A stretch of 40,407 bases of DNA from Kluyvera intermedia. GTDB lineage: Bacteria > Pseudomonadota > Gammaproteobacteria > Enterobacterales > Enterobacteriaceae. The notes under the pieces were generated by a model. The model was given only the letters and a program-made list of their open reading frames with translations. It was not told the DNA's origin and did no database searches. Each line of letters starts with the position of its first letter. Position 1 is the first letter of the stretch. The DNA is taken from assembly GCF_021440345.1 (NCBI RefSeq), contig NZ_JAKCNS010000058.1:21452-61858 (forward strand), written 5' to 3'. A program made the translations under genes and the position numbers. Below, piece after piece: positions 26,183 to 34,851 of this stretch.

Positions 26183-28813
26183 ATGACAATTCGTATTTGC
26201 TATATAGCCCGGGCGATTGCCCAGGTTTTACTGTGCCGTAAACGCGGCTACAGATATATTTTGCCGGCGGCGTTGGGCTTTATTTCGTTTACCGCCAGTG
26301 CGGATAATTACTTTAATCCCGCGTTTCTCTCCGGCGACAGCTCGGCGGTTGCCGATCTTTCGCAGTTTGAAAATAGCGATGGTCAGGCTCCGGGGAAATA
26401 TCGGGTTGATGTTTATATCAACCAGCAATTTGTCGCCAGCGAGGATGTTGAATTTCAGGCTGACAAGAAAAGTCAGGACGATACCGGGTTAGCGCCGTGC
26501 TTTACGCTGACGCGGCTGGAGGCGATGGGGCTAAATGCCAACGCTTTCCCTGCGCTGAAGACGCTTGCGGCGGACCAATGCGTGCCGTTCGCGGCTATTC
26601 CCGATGCGAGTACGCGTTTTGACTTCGCCCATCTGAAACTGGATATCAGCATTCCGCAGGCCGGAATGATGCAGAGTGCGCGTGGCTATATTCCGCCGGA
26701 GCAATGGGATCAGGGGATTAATGCCATGACCCTGAACTACGATTTTTCCGGCAGCAACAGCGGCGGCGTCAGTAATGAAGACAGTTATTACCTCAATCTA
26801 CAAAGTGGGCTGAATCTGGGCGCCTGGCGTCTGCGGGATTATTCCACCTGGAACTACAGCCAGGGTGAGGGCAGCTCGCAGAGTCAATGGGAGCACATCA
26901 GTACCTATGTCGAAAGAACGCTGATCCCATTGAAAGCGGAGATGACGCTGGGTGAGAGCTATACGCCAGCGGATGTTTTTGATTCCCTGAGCTTTCGCGG
27001 CGCCCAGATAGTCTCTGACGATAATATGCTGCCCGACAGCCTCAAGGGGTTTGCGCCCACGGTACGCGGGATAGCCCGCAGTAATGCCAGAGTGACGATT
27101 AAGCAAAACGGCTACGTCATTTATCAGACCTACGTCTCCCCTGGCGCATTTACTATTACTGACCTCTATCCAACCTCATCAAGCGGCGATCTGCTGGTGA
27201 CGGTGAAGGAGACGGACGGCAGTGAAAATAGCTATTCGGTTCCGTACTCGGCGGTGCCTTTATTGCAGCGCGAGGGCCATCTTAAATATGCGCTGACCGC
27301 CGGGAAGTACCGCAGCAGTAACGATCAGCAAGAAGACGTCGATTTCGCGCAGGGCACCTTAATCTGGGGGCTGCCGAAAGGCGTTACCGCCTATGGCGGC
27401 AGCCAGGCATCGGCAGATTATCGGGCGTTCGCATTAGGGCTGGGGCTAAACATGGGCGATATCGGCGCGATATCGATGGATGTGACTCAGGCCAATAGCA
27501 CCTTGATTGACGGCAGCCAGCATGAAGGTCAGTCCGTACGTTTTCTGTATGCCAAGGCGCTCAATACGTTGGGAACCAACTTTCAGCTGCTCGGTTATCG
27601 CTATTCGACGCAGGGCTTTTATACCCTCGATGAAACCACCTATCGGCATATGGAAGGCTATACCGGTGATGATGCCTGGCAGGATGACGATCATGACGGT
27701 AAGCAGGATGAGCCCGACTGGACCGACTTTTATAACCTCTACTACACCAAAAAAGGCAAAGTGCAGATCAACATCTCGCAGACGGTGGGTGAGAACGGGT
27801 CGCTTTTTGTCACCGGTTCCGAGCAAAGCTACTGGCATACCGATGAGACCGACAAACTTATCCAGGTTGGCTACAACGGCAACTGGCATGAAATCTCATA
27901 CGGCGTGACGTGGAACTACGACCGCTCGCCGGGCGAAGATGAAGCCGACCAGGTGTTCGCTTTTAACGTCTCGCTGCCGCTGGGGGAATGGCTTTCCCGC
28001 CACGGTAACGCCGATATGTACCACACGGCTAATACGCTTAATGCGTCCTACAACATGAGAACAGACCGCCACGGGAAGGCCTCGCAGACGGCTGGCGTGA
28101 ACGGCACGCTGCTGGATGAAAATAATCTCAGCTACAACGTGCAGGAAAGCGATGGTAACCACGGCGTTGGCAACAGCGGTAACGCCAGCCTGAATTATCA
28201 GGGCACTTACGGCAACCTCAAGGCCGGATACAACTACAGCGACGGCTATCACCAGCGCAATTACGGACTCAGCGGCGGTGCGGTATTGCACCGGGATGGT
28301 CTTACGCTGAGCCAACCGTTGGGCGACACCAATATCCTGGTGAAAGCACCGGGTGCGGCAGGCGTGGCGCTGGAAAATACCACCGGGATAAAAACCGACT
28401 GGCGCGGATATGCGGTGGTTCCCTATGCCACGACCTATCGACAAAACCGGGTGGCGTTGGACACCAACTCCCTGGGGCAGAACGTTGACATCGATGATGC
28501 GGTGGTGAACGTCGTGCCGACCCAGGGGGCGATGGCGCGGGCGGAGTTTGCTGCCCATGTGGGTGCTCGTGTGTTGATGACGCTGCTTAACCATAAAAAA
28601 CCGCTGCCGTTCGGCGCGACGGTGACGCTGAGCGACGGCCAACAGAGCAGTCTGGTGGGCGATGACGGTCAGGTTTATCTCTCCGGACTGTCGCAGTCCG
28701 GCGCACTGACGGCGCAATGGGGACAGGGCGCTGATAAGCGATGTTCGGCAAGCTATCAGCTCAGCGCCGACCAGATGACTGACTTTAGCCGGGTGACGGC
28801 GACCTGTAATTGA
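26183..28813 (+). CDS. Outer-membrane fimbrial usher (PapC/FimD-like)
   Basis: An 876-residue precursor: long signal sequence to about SASA (40), N-terminal chaperone-binding domain (~41-185, FNPAFLSGD start), a 24-strand barrel with an internal plug domain, and C-terminal domains ending in a disulphide pair (KRCSASYQL ... VTATCN). Usher signatures such as YPTSSSGDLLVTVKETDGS and LGENYTPADVFDSLSFRGAQ-type segments are clear. It recruits chaperone-subunit complexes and assembles and secretes the fibre. Its start lies 26 bases after the chaperone stop, with only a weak ribosome-binding site. Length is normal, with no sign of disruption. Confidence 0.95.
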   Translation: MTIRICYIARAIAQVLLCRKRGYRYILPAALGFISFTASADNYFNPAFLSGDSSAVADLSQFENSDGQAPGKYRVDVYINQQFVASEDVEFQADKKSQDDTGLAPCFTLTRLEAMGLNANAFPALKTLAADQCVPFAAIPDASTRFDFAHLKLDISIPQAGMMQSARGYIPPEQWDQGINAMTLNYDFSGSNSGGVSNEDSYYLNLQSGLNLGAWRLRDYSTWNYSQGEGSSQSQWEHISTYVERTLIPLKAEMTLGESYTPADVFDSLSFRGAQIVSDDNMLPDSLKGFAPTVRGIARSNARVTIKQNGYVIYQTYVSPGAFTITDLYPTSSSGDLLVTVKETDGSENSYSVPYSAVPLLQREGHLKYALTAGKYRSSNDQQEDVDFAQGTLIWGLPKGVTAYGGSQASADYRAFALGLGLNMGDIGAISMDVTQANSTLIDGSQHEGQSVRFLYAKALNTLGTNFQLLGYRYSTQGFYTLDETTYRHMEGYTGDDAWQDDDHDGKQDEPDWTDFYNLYYTKKGKVQINISQTVGENGSLFVTGSEQSYWHTDETDKLIQVGYNGNWHEISYGVTWNYDRSPGEDEADQVFAFNVSLPLGEWLSRHGNADMYHTANTLNASYNMRTDRHGKASQTAGVNGTLLDENNLSYNVQESDGNHGVGNSGNASLNYQGTYGNLKAGYNYSDGYHQRNYGLSGGAVLHRDGLTLSQPLGDTNILVKAPGAAGVALENTTGIKTDWRGYAVVPYATTYRQNRVALDTNSLGQNVDIDDAVVNVVPTQGAMARAEFAAHVGARVLMTLLNHKKPLPFGATVTLSDGQQSSLVGDDGQVYLSGLSQSGALTAQWGQGADKRCSASYQLSADQMTDFSRVTATCN

Positions 28814-28829
28814 TCCTTTGGGGATGACC

Positions 28830-29843
28830 ATGAAGAAGATAATACCGATGTTGTTTTGCAGCGTGCTGCTGCTGGCGGCCAATACCGCTTTGGCCGATTC
28901 CTTAAATAGCTGCTCCAATGCAACTGGGTCGACGCAAAACGAAAACTTTGATGTCACCACCTCATTAACGGCGGATACCAACGTGGCGGGGAAAACCACC
29001 CAGGTGGTGCGCTCCGGCGATATTCATATGAATGCGGTTTGCCCACAAGAGGCGGGCAACAGTAACACCTATACCTATCGTTCCTACGTCTCTAATTATC
29101 CGGTGGTGGAGACCTCGGGAAACTGGAAATACCTGCAGCTCAATGGCTATCTGGAAGGGGCGCTGAAGGTCACTGATAGCGTGGCGGGGGATATTTATGC
29201 TCCGGCGAATTACGCCAAAATGGGGGGCGATAGCTGCGTACCGAAAGGCTGTAATTTCCCGGTATCGGATTCGAACATTACGCTGCAAATAAAAATAGCC
29301 AAACCGTTTGTCGGTAATGTGACCATCCCGCAGACCAACTTGTTCAATGTGTATATCAACCGGACTAATACGTCATCGTTTGGCACCCCGGTCTACACCA
29401 TCTCATTCAGCGGTTCGATTACCGTGCCGCAGAGCTGTGAGGTAAACAGTAACCAGGTCATTACCATTGATTTTGGCACTCTCTCGTCGGGCAATTTTAA
29501 AACGAAAGGTCAAAAGCCTGCGGGATTTATGCCGGTGACAGAACAGGTGCCGGTGAAATGTTCGGGCGGGGTGACGGAAATGGCCAGCCTTAGCTTCCGT
29601 TTTCAGGGGACAGCGGACAGCAACGAACCTACCGCTATTGCCACCGACAACAAAGATATCGCCGTACAGTTTACCGACAACAGCGGCAACGTGATTATCC
29701 CGAATACCGGCACCATTCCTTTCCAGCTACAAAATTACATCGCCACGGTGCCGTTTAGCGTCGCCCCGATAAGTGCAACGGGCAATAAGCCGTTGCAGGG
29801 GGTGTTCCATGCCCAGGCCTATATCGTGGTCGATTTTGATTAG
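28830..29843 (+). CDS. Fimbrial tip adhesin, two-domain FimH-like
   Basis: A 337-residue precursor with a signal peptide to about ALA (22). The N-terminal ~180 residues are a probable receptor-binding domain with cysteines at its start and in DSCVPKGCNF. The C-terminal ~150 residues form a pilin domain (ITVPQSCEVNSNQVITIDFGTL through to AYIVVDFD) that joins it to the fibre. Size and order after the usher fit a tip adhesin. The ligand is not predictable. ATG 28830 is six bases after GGGG; upstream in-frame TTG and ATG would lengthen the signal by two to four residues. Confidence 0.82.
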   Translation: MKKIIPMLFCSVLLLAANTALADSLNSCSNATGSTQNENFDVTTSLTADTNVAGKTTQVVRSGDIHMNAVCPQEAGNSNTYTYRSYVSNYPVVETSGNWKYLQLNGYLEGALKVTDSVAGDIYAPANYAKMGGDSCVPKGCNFPVSDSNITLQIKIAKPFVGNVTIPQTNLFNVYINRTNTSSFGTPVYTISFSGSITVPQSCEVNSNQVITIDFGTLSSGNFKTKGQKPAGFMPVTEQVPVKCSGGVTEMASLSFRFQGTADSNEPTAIATDNKDIAVQFTDNSGNVIIPNTGTIPFQLQNYIATVPFSVAPISATGNKPLQGVFHAQAYIVVDFD

Positions 29844-29851
29844 GGGGCGAC

Positions 29852-30391
29852 ATGATGAATAAAACGATTACCTGGCTGGTCGCCATCATTGGCAGCGTGA
29901 TGGTCTTTACCGCGCATGCCGCCAGCAACGGCGTGGCGATTGACATGAGCGGTACGGTGGTGGCGGCAACCTGTGATGTGAATACGGCGGACACCAACCA
30001 AACCGTGTTTATCGGCAGTTTTGGCAGCAATACCTTCCATAGCGTGGGAGATGTGTCGGCGTCGGCCGATTTGCAGATTCGGTTGACCGACTGTAGCAGC
30101 GGTATCGCGGGGGCGACGGTCACGTTTAGCGGCATTCCGGACAGTCACAACAGCAAACTGCTGGCGCTTTCAGATACGTCCGGGGCAGGAGCAATGGCTT
30201 CCGGCGTAGGGGTGGAGATCCTTGACCGCAACCGGAAAAGCCTGGCGATTAATACCGCCAGCGATAGCCAGCCTTTAGCCGAAGGCGATAACAATACCCT
30301 GACCTTTTACCTACGTTACCAGGCAACAAAAATGCCGGTCACAGCGGGTAATGCATCATCAGTCATGTACTTTGACCTGAGCTACCAGTGA
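29852..30391 (+). CDS. Minor fimbrial subunit, pilin domain
   Basis: A 179-residue precursor: signal peptide to about THA (23), pilin cysteines in AATCDVN and LTDCSSG, and a terminal YFDLSYQ strand. It lies nine bases after the adhesin and is probably an adaptor or minor pilin near the tip. Two tandem ATG codons are possible starts; the second gives a better distance to GGGGG. Its TGA stop overlaps the ATG of the next pilin, so the two are translationally coupled. Confidence 0.82.
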   Translation: MMNKTITWLVAIIGSVMVFTAHAASNGVAIDMSGTVVAATCDVNTADTNQTVFIGSFGSNTFHSVGDVSASADLQIRLTDCSSGIAGATVTFSGIPDSHNSKLLALSDTSGAGAMASGVGVEILDRNRKSLAINTASDSQPLAEGDNNTLTFYLRYQATKMPVTAGNASSVMYFDLSYQ

Positions 30392-30909
30392 TGAAAACTC
30401 TCTCTCCGCTGTTATTCGTTATTTGGGCCGTTAGCCCGCTGGCACAGGCGCATGACGGGACGGTAAACGTGCAGGGCACCATCCTCGACAATACCTGTGT
30501 CGTCTCCGCGTCTACCCAGGAACAGACCGTGCCATTAGGTGATATTTCGGCAAAACAGTTTTCAGCCAGCGGCAGCGCTTCATCGCCGGTCGCCTTCGTG
30601 ATTGACCTGCAGGATTGCGGCGCGGCGGCTTCCGGCGTGGACTTCACTTTTGGCGGCGTCCCCAGTTCTGCCGATAAGACGCTGCTGGCGCTGGCAAGCG
30701 GCAGCGGTTCGGCCGCTGATATTGCGATTGAACTTCAGGATGCAAACCACGTACGTTTGCCGATAAACCAGGCGTCCACGACTTACAAGATAGACCCTGC
30801 GCGTACCGACAACCCGTTCACTTTTTATGCCCGCTATGTTGCCACTGCGAACAGCGTGACCAGCGGTGAGGCTAACGCGACCGCGACCTTCACGCTGACC
30901 TGGCAGTGA
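30391..30909 (+). CDS. Minor fimbrial subunit with a Ser/Ala-rich loop
   Basis: A 172-residue precursor: signal peptide to AQA (20), pilin cysteines in DNTCVV and LQDCGAA, terminal FTLTWQ strand. Residues 57-66 (FSASGSASSP) form a low-complexity Ser/Ala/Pro stretch in a loop. That composition resembles known acceptor sites of PglL-type O-oligosaccharyltransferases, one of which is encoded two genes downstream. The start overlaps the previous stop (TGATG), implying translational coupling. Confidence 0.82.
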   Translation: MKTLSPLLFVIWAVSPLAQAHDGTVNVQGTILDNTCVVSASTQEQTVPLGDISAKQFSASGSASSPVAFVIDLQDCGAAASGVDFTFGGVPSSADKTLLALASGSGSAADIAIELQDANHVRLPINQASTTYKIDPARTDNPFTFYARYVATANSVTSGEANATATFTLTWQ

Positions 30910-30924
30910 TTAAGGACTCCCCGG

Positions 30925-31599
30925 ATGAAATTTTTAGCCCTTATGCTGGTGGCCCTGGTGTGTAGCACCGCTGCGCGCGCCGGTGTGGTTATCGACGGTA
31001 CGCGCTTTATTTTCGCTGCCGATAAACCGAGCATCAGCTTTACGCTGAACAATACCGCCGCGCAGCGCTACCTTGTGCTGACCAAAGTGCTTAACGATCA
31101 GGGGAAATCCGCGTCGCAGGTTCCGTTTACTACCACGCCGCCGCTGTTTTCTCTGCCGCCGGGGCACAGCAATATTGTGCGTATTATGCGTACCGGCGGC
31201 GACCTGCCCGCCGATCGCGAAAGCCTGTTCTGGCTGAGCGTTGCCAGCATTCCGGAAATCGAGGGTAAACCGTCGACGAATTCCCTACAGGTGGCTATCC
31301 GTAGCCGGATGAAAGTCTTTTTTCGCCCGACTGGACTGAAAGGACGGGCAGAGGATGCCTATACCCAATTGCGCTGGGAAAAGGCCGGGACAGGGCTGCA
31401 GGTGAGCAACCCGACGCCCTATTACGTCACTCTGTTTCAGCTAAGAATTAACGGCAATGCGCTTAGCAACGCCGGGATGGTCGCACCGTTTGCGACCCGG
31501 ACTGTAAGCGGCTGCCCGGCGGCACAGGCCTGCGCTCTCGAGTGGCAAACGATCAACGATTATGGCCGGGTGATGCCGGTGATCAAACGAACGCTATAG
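30925..31599 (+). CDS. Periplasmic fimbrial chaperone, second copy
   Basis: A 224-residue precursor with signal peptide to ARA (19) and two Ig-like domains. DGTRFIFAADKPSISF, the signature PADRESLFWLSVASIP and MKVFFRPTGL are present. A C-x5-C pair (GCPAAQAC) lies in the second domain. It differs clearly from the first chaperone of the same operon, so it probably serves a subset of subunits such as the adhesin or the two minor pilins next to it. It directly abuts the oligosaccharyltransferase gene. Confidence 0.9.
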   Translation: MKFLALMLVALVCSTAARAGVVIDGTRFIFAADKPSISFTLNNTAAQRYLVLTKVLNDQGKSASQVPFTTTPPLFSLPPGHSNIVRIMRTGGDLPADRESLFWLSVASIPEIEGKPSTNSLQVAIRSRMKVFFRPTGLKGRAEDAYTQLRWEKAGTGLQVSNPTPYYVTLFQLRINGNALSNAGMVAPFATRTVSGCPAAQACALEWQTINDYGRVMPVIKRTL

Positions 31600-33300
31600 A
31601 TGGCTATTAATACAATGCAACGCGATGATTCACGAAGCGCCGTTTGGCTGATTGTCGGCCTGCTGGCCGCGGTTTATCTGTGCGTTATGCACCTGGTTAT
31701 CCCGAATATGGGCGGCAGCGGCAGCGATATGCCGACGTCATTGTGCGTATGGCTGGTACTGCTGCTGACATTAAGCGTGGGGACGCTGCTCCTGCTGCGT
31801 ACGGCCATTACGCTTATCCCCGGTATTTACGCGGTGCTGTCAGGCGTGGTGCTGATGACGTTGCCCCTCGCCTGGTGTCCGCGTCAGGAGTGGCTGCTGG
31901 ATGCACTCCCGCGCTTTGTCGCACTGTGGGCTGGGGTGCTACTTCTGTTGGTGCTGATTCGTTGCCGGTTCAACGCCCGTCAGCGGGAAATTCTACTGTA
32001 CAGCATCGGTTTTGCGGCATTGATTCAGGCCATTTATAGCCTGCTTGGTCTGTATCATCCAACTGTATTGTCTGGGTTTGAGCAACAGGTGCTGCGGGCC
32101 AATCCGGGGAATATTGGCGTATTTCAACAACGTAATGTCACCGCTTCTTTTCTGGCAACCGGCGCTGCGGTATGGCTGTTTCTCATGGGCGCCCCCATTT
32201 TCAGGTTTGCGAATCGCCATGGCGAGACGGTTCGCGCAGGGCTTGTCAGCGCGATAATTATGCTGCTGTTCACCACGTTGACGCTTATCTGTTCGCGAAT
32301 TGGCTGGTTAAGCGCGCTGTGTATTTACCCGGCGATGAGCGGGCTTTACTGGCGGCGGGCGTCTCGCTGGCGGCGAAGTTTACTGGTTCTTACGCCACTG
32401 CTGGGGATGATTGCTGGCGTATTGTTGATGCAGGTTTCGCTCCATCAGGCTCTTTCCCAGCATCATAGTTCTAACGTGCAGCGGCTGATGATACTGCGTG
32501 AAACATGGCACATGATTTGTCGTTTTCCCCTTACGGGTTGGGGATACGGCAGCTTCGAATGGCAGTTTAGCCATTTTATTGCCGACCGAGCGAAACCGAT
32601 TGAGAACGGCCTGCTGGTACTGACGCATCCGCATAATGAAATTCTCTATTGGTGGGTTGAAGGTGGGGGCGTGGCGCTGGGCGGACTACTGTTATTGGCC
32701 TATGCCGGAGTCGTTATCTTTTTACGCTCGGCCACGCGGCAGAAACTGGCCTGCTTGTGCTGCATACTGCCGCTGCTTTTACATACTCAGGTTGAATATC
32801 CTTTTTACCAGTCCGGTGCCCATTGGCTGACGTTTATTGTGTTGGTGAGTCTGGCGGCCGGGCAACAACGCCAGCCACTTGAAGCCTGCCACCGCGGCCT
32901 CAAGTGGCTGGCGCCGCCGCTGGCATTGGTTTGTCTGGCCATGGCGGCCGTCGTGTTGGTCACTCTGCGTCAGCAAAGCAACCTCACCCAGTTTGAGCGA
33001 CGACCCGACGACCATTACGCCAGCGTGCTGGCGCTGCATGAAACCGGGCTGGCGACGGCGCGTTTAAGAAAGGATCGTGCGGCGGCACTGATTGTGGAAT
33101 ATCAGCATTCGGGCGATATTAATGCGCTGCGCTGTTTTATCCCGCAAGCCACACGCTGGTTAAATTTATGGGTCGATGCCGATATGTACGATAATCTGAT
33201 CAACGTGAATATCTTTATGGGGAATCCAATGACGGGTAAATTGTTACAATTAGAAGCAGGAAAAATATTTACCGAAGATAAACGTTTTCAATTACGTTAA
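31600..33300 (+). CDS. PglL-like protein O-oligosaccharyltransferase (Wzy_C / O-antigen ligase superfamily)
   Basis: A 566-residue polytopic inner-membrane protein with about 11-13 hydrophobic segments. It carries PglL signatures: GVFQQRNVTASFLATGA (174-189), SRIGWL (232-237), then the large periplasmic loop with GWGYGSFEWQF and HPHNEILYWWVEGGG, where H343-P-H-N346 matches the catalytic loop of PglL enzymes. A soluble C-terminal domain follows (~455-566). PglL enzymes move a lipid-linked glycan in the periplasm onto Ser/Thr of exported proteins; WaaL O-antigen ligases are shorter and lack the FQQxN motif. The ATG is the base after the second chaperone's stop and has no ribosome-binding site of its own, so translation depends on the chaperone. 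That ties it to fimbrial assembly. The alternative, an O-antigen ligase or polymerase, is less likely at this locus. Confidence 0.82.
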   Translation: MAINTMQRDDSRSAVWLIVGLLAAVYLCVMHLVIPNMGGSGSDMPTSLCVWLVLLLTLSVGTLLLLRTAITLIPGIYAVLSGVVLMTLPLAWCPRQEWLLDALPRFVALWAGVLLLLVLIRCRFNARQREILLYSIGFAALIQAIYSLLGLYHPTVLSGFEQQVLRANPGNIGVFQQRNVTASFLATGAAVWLFLMGAPIFRFANRHGETVRAGLVSAIIMLLFTTLTLICSRIGWLSALCIYPAMSGLYWRRASRWRRSLLVLTPLLGMIAGVLLMQVSLHQALSQHHSSNVQRLMILRETWHMICRFPLTGWGYGSFEWQFSHFIADRAKPIENGLLVLTHPHNEILYWWVEGGGVALGGLLLLAYAGVVIFLRSATRQKLACLCCILPLLLHTQVEYPFYQSGAHWLTFIVLVSLAAGQQRQPLEACHRGLKWLAPPLALVCLAMAAVVLVTLRQQSNLTQFERRPDDHYASVLALHETGLATARLRKDRAAALIVEYQHSGDINALRCFIPQATRWLNLWVDADMYDNLINVNIFMGNPMTGKLLQLEAGKIFTEDKRFQLR

Positions 33301-33983
33301 AAAGCGGAAGGCAATTTTTCCATCGAAACCAGCACGCCTGATTTCATTTCAATATAATGACCTTTTTTAAGTTCAGCCAATACATCCATAATACGGCTTC
33401 GAGAGATCCGGGTGCGTCGTTGGATAAATGAAGAGACTTTTATTTGCCGACGAATTTCTTCTGGATAAAGCCACAGTTCCATCAACAGCGAGCGAATTTT
33501 GCTGTAGGCGTCGTTACCAACCAGTTCGCTATCCCGGGCGCTCATCATCATTACCCGCTGTGCCAGAATGCGCGCGATGTCGTGCCATAAGCTTAATTCG
33601 TCACATTTTTCCACAAACAGATTCAGTGGAACAACCCAGCCGCTGCAGTCCGTTTCGGCCCGGATATAGTGCTGCGGTCTGGACTGGACGTCGTAATATA
33701 GGCTATAGCCATCAATAAGCCCCACAACGGTTGGGGAGAATGCCGTAGCAATATGTAAATCATCTTGCTTATGGCTGATGGAAAAGCAGCCGGTAGAAAT
33801 CAATAAAATGAATGCGGTTTCCTGGTCGTCACTGAGTAACATTTTGGTTGATGCTTTTAAGGTAAATGCGGTACCGAAAGGCGCCAGTGCCTGATGGAGA
33901 TCCATTATTGCCTGTAGCGGTTTTGTCTGCTGACCGAACTCGAAGGCATGCAGTGGACGAGGCGAATCGTCTGATTGCGACAT
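33297..33983 (-). CDS. IprA/YaiV-like winged-helix regulator (Crp/Fnr-like)
   Basis: A 228-residue protein with a degenerate cyclic-nucleotide-binding-like N-terminal domain (~20-130) and a C-terminal winged helix (RRTRISRSRIMDVLAELKKGHYIEMKSGVLVSM). The C-terminal third closely resembles E. coli IprA (YaiV), a regulator linked to hydrogen peroxide resistance. The ATG follows AGGGAAA on the minus strand. Its stop codon overlaps that of the oligosaccharyltransferase gene, so the transcripts converge. Position beside a fimbrial operon suggests a fimbrial or surface role, but that is inference. Confidence 0.75.
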   Translation of the reverse strand: MSQSDDSPRPLHAFEFGQQTKPLQAIMDLHQALAPFGTAFTLKASTKMLLSDDQETAFILLISTGCFSISHKQDDLHIATAFSPTVVGLIDGYSLYYDVQSRPQHYIRAETDCSGWVVPLNLFVEKCDELSLWHDIARILAQRVMMMSARDSELVGNDAYSKIRSLLMELWLYPEEIRRQIKVSSFIQRRTRISRSRIMDVLAELKKGHYIEMKSGVLVSMEKLPSAF

Positions 33984-34217
33984 TTATATTTCCCTACTAA
34001 TAATATTGAATTAAGTATAGCACGGCGATAGCGGATTCTATAGCTGATGTTAATGATTGATTTGGATTTATCTTAAGGCATAGGACTAATCTCTCAACTT
34101 ACCAAAAAATATATTTAACTATATAAAAATGCTGTCCAATTATGGACGCAGTCAGTTGTTGAAAGAATATAGATGATTGATTAATGTTTTATCGTAGGTT
34201 GAGATGGAGTAAAACAA

Positions 34218-34814
34218 ATGGAACTTGTAAGTTATAGTGATAACTTCTTCCTTAATTATGGTGTTGCTGAATTGCTCCGGTTTAAAGAGGGTAGCGAGCG
34301 GATATATACCCTGGGAAATGTGGTACTCGATAGCATTCTGATCTTTAACGATCTGGATATCTCGCAGACAATTGAGCGGGTGCTCAGTGATGCTGCGCGC
34401 TTTGCCGGACAAAACGTTATGGTGCTGACCGAGTCGGTCTCGCCGTTGATTGTTGGCTATCTGTTACGCAAGGCTCGCGGGCTGGTTGTCTACAACACCA
34501 GGAAGAATCATTGCGAGGTATTGATCGACGTACATTGCAGCGAGACAGATGCCGGTAAAGAGCAAGAGCATGATTTCCCGTTCTCTGATAACCAGCTATT
34601 TATTATTTTGTCATTAAGCCTGGGAGTCCGTCCGGAAACGGTGGCAAAGATAACCGGGCGTTCGGAAAAAAGAATTAGTGCGATTAAGCGCGATGTGATG
34701 AATAGACTTAACATCAACAACAGCAAGATTTTCTATAAGGTGGTCAGCGCAATTTTTCTCCATAAAAATAATGCTGAAATAGCCCATCCTATGGCTTTGA
34801 CCCGCAGTCCGTAG
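34218..34814 (+). CDS. LuxR-type HTH regulator, probably fimbrial
   Basis: A 198-residue protein with a receiver-less N-terminal domain and a GerE-like helix-turn-helix at about 122-170 (FSDNQLFIILSLSLGVRPETVAKITGRSEKRI in part, then MNRLNI). Such short LuxR-like proteins often sit at the ends of fimbrial loci (for example FimW- or MrkI-type). GGAG lies eight bases before the ATG. It is divergent from the IprA-like gene over 234 AT-rich bases. The last codons form the left arm of its own terminator. Confidence 0.72.
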   Translation: MELVSYSDNFFLNYGVAELLRFKEGSERIYTLGNVVLDSILIFNDLDISQTIERVLSDAARFAGQNVMVLTESVSPLIVGYLLRKARGLVVYNTRKNHCEVLIDVHCSETDAGKEQEHDFPFSDNQLFIILSLSLGVRPETVAKITGRSEKRISAIKRDVMNRLNINNSKIFYKVVSAIFLHKNNAEIAHPMALTRSP

Positions 34815-34851
34815 ACGGCGCAACGTCGACAGACTGCGGGTAATTTTTTTT
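34801..34851 (+). terminator. Strong terminator overlapping the end of the LuxR-type gene
   Basis: CCCGCAGTC ... GACTGCGGG with an inner GTAGAC ... GTCGAC pairing, then TAATTTTTTTT. The stem starts inside the last coding codons, and the T-run reaches the stop of the opposite gene at 34850. Confidence 0.85.

Noticed and set aside
27896-28999. 367-codon open frame on the minus strand across the usher and adhesin genes
   Set aside because: It is antisense to two clear genes, spans their junction and has no recognisable protein features.
31600-33300. Interpretation as the LPS O-antigen ligase WaaL
   Set aside because: There are no LPS core genes nearby, the protein is longer than WaaL, and the FQQxN motif with a soluble C-terminal domain points to PglL. 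It remains the main alternative.
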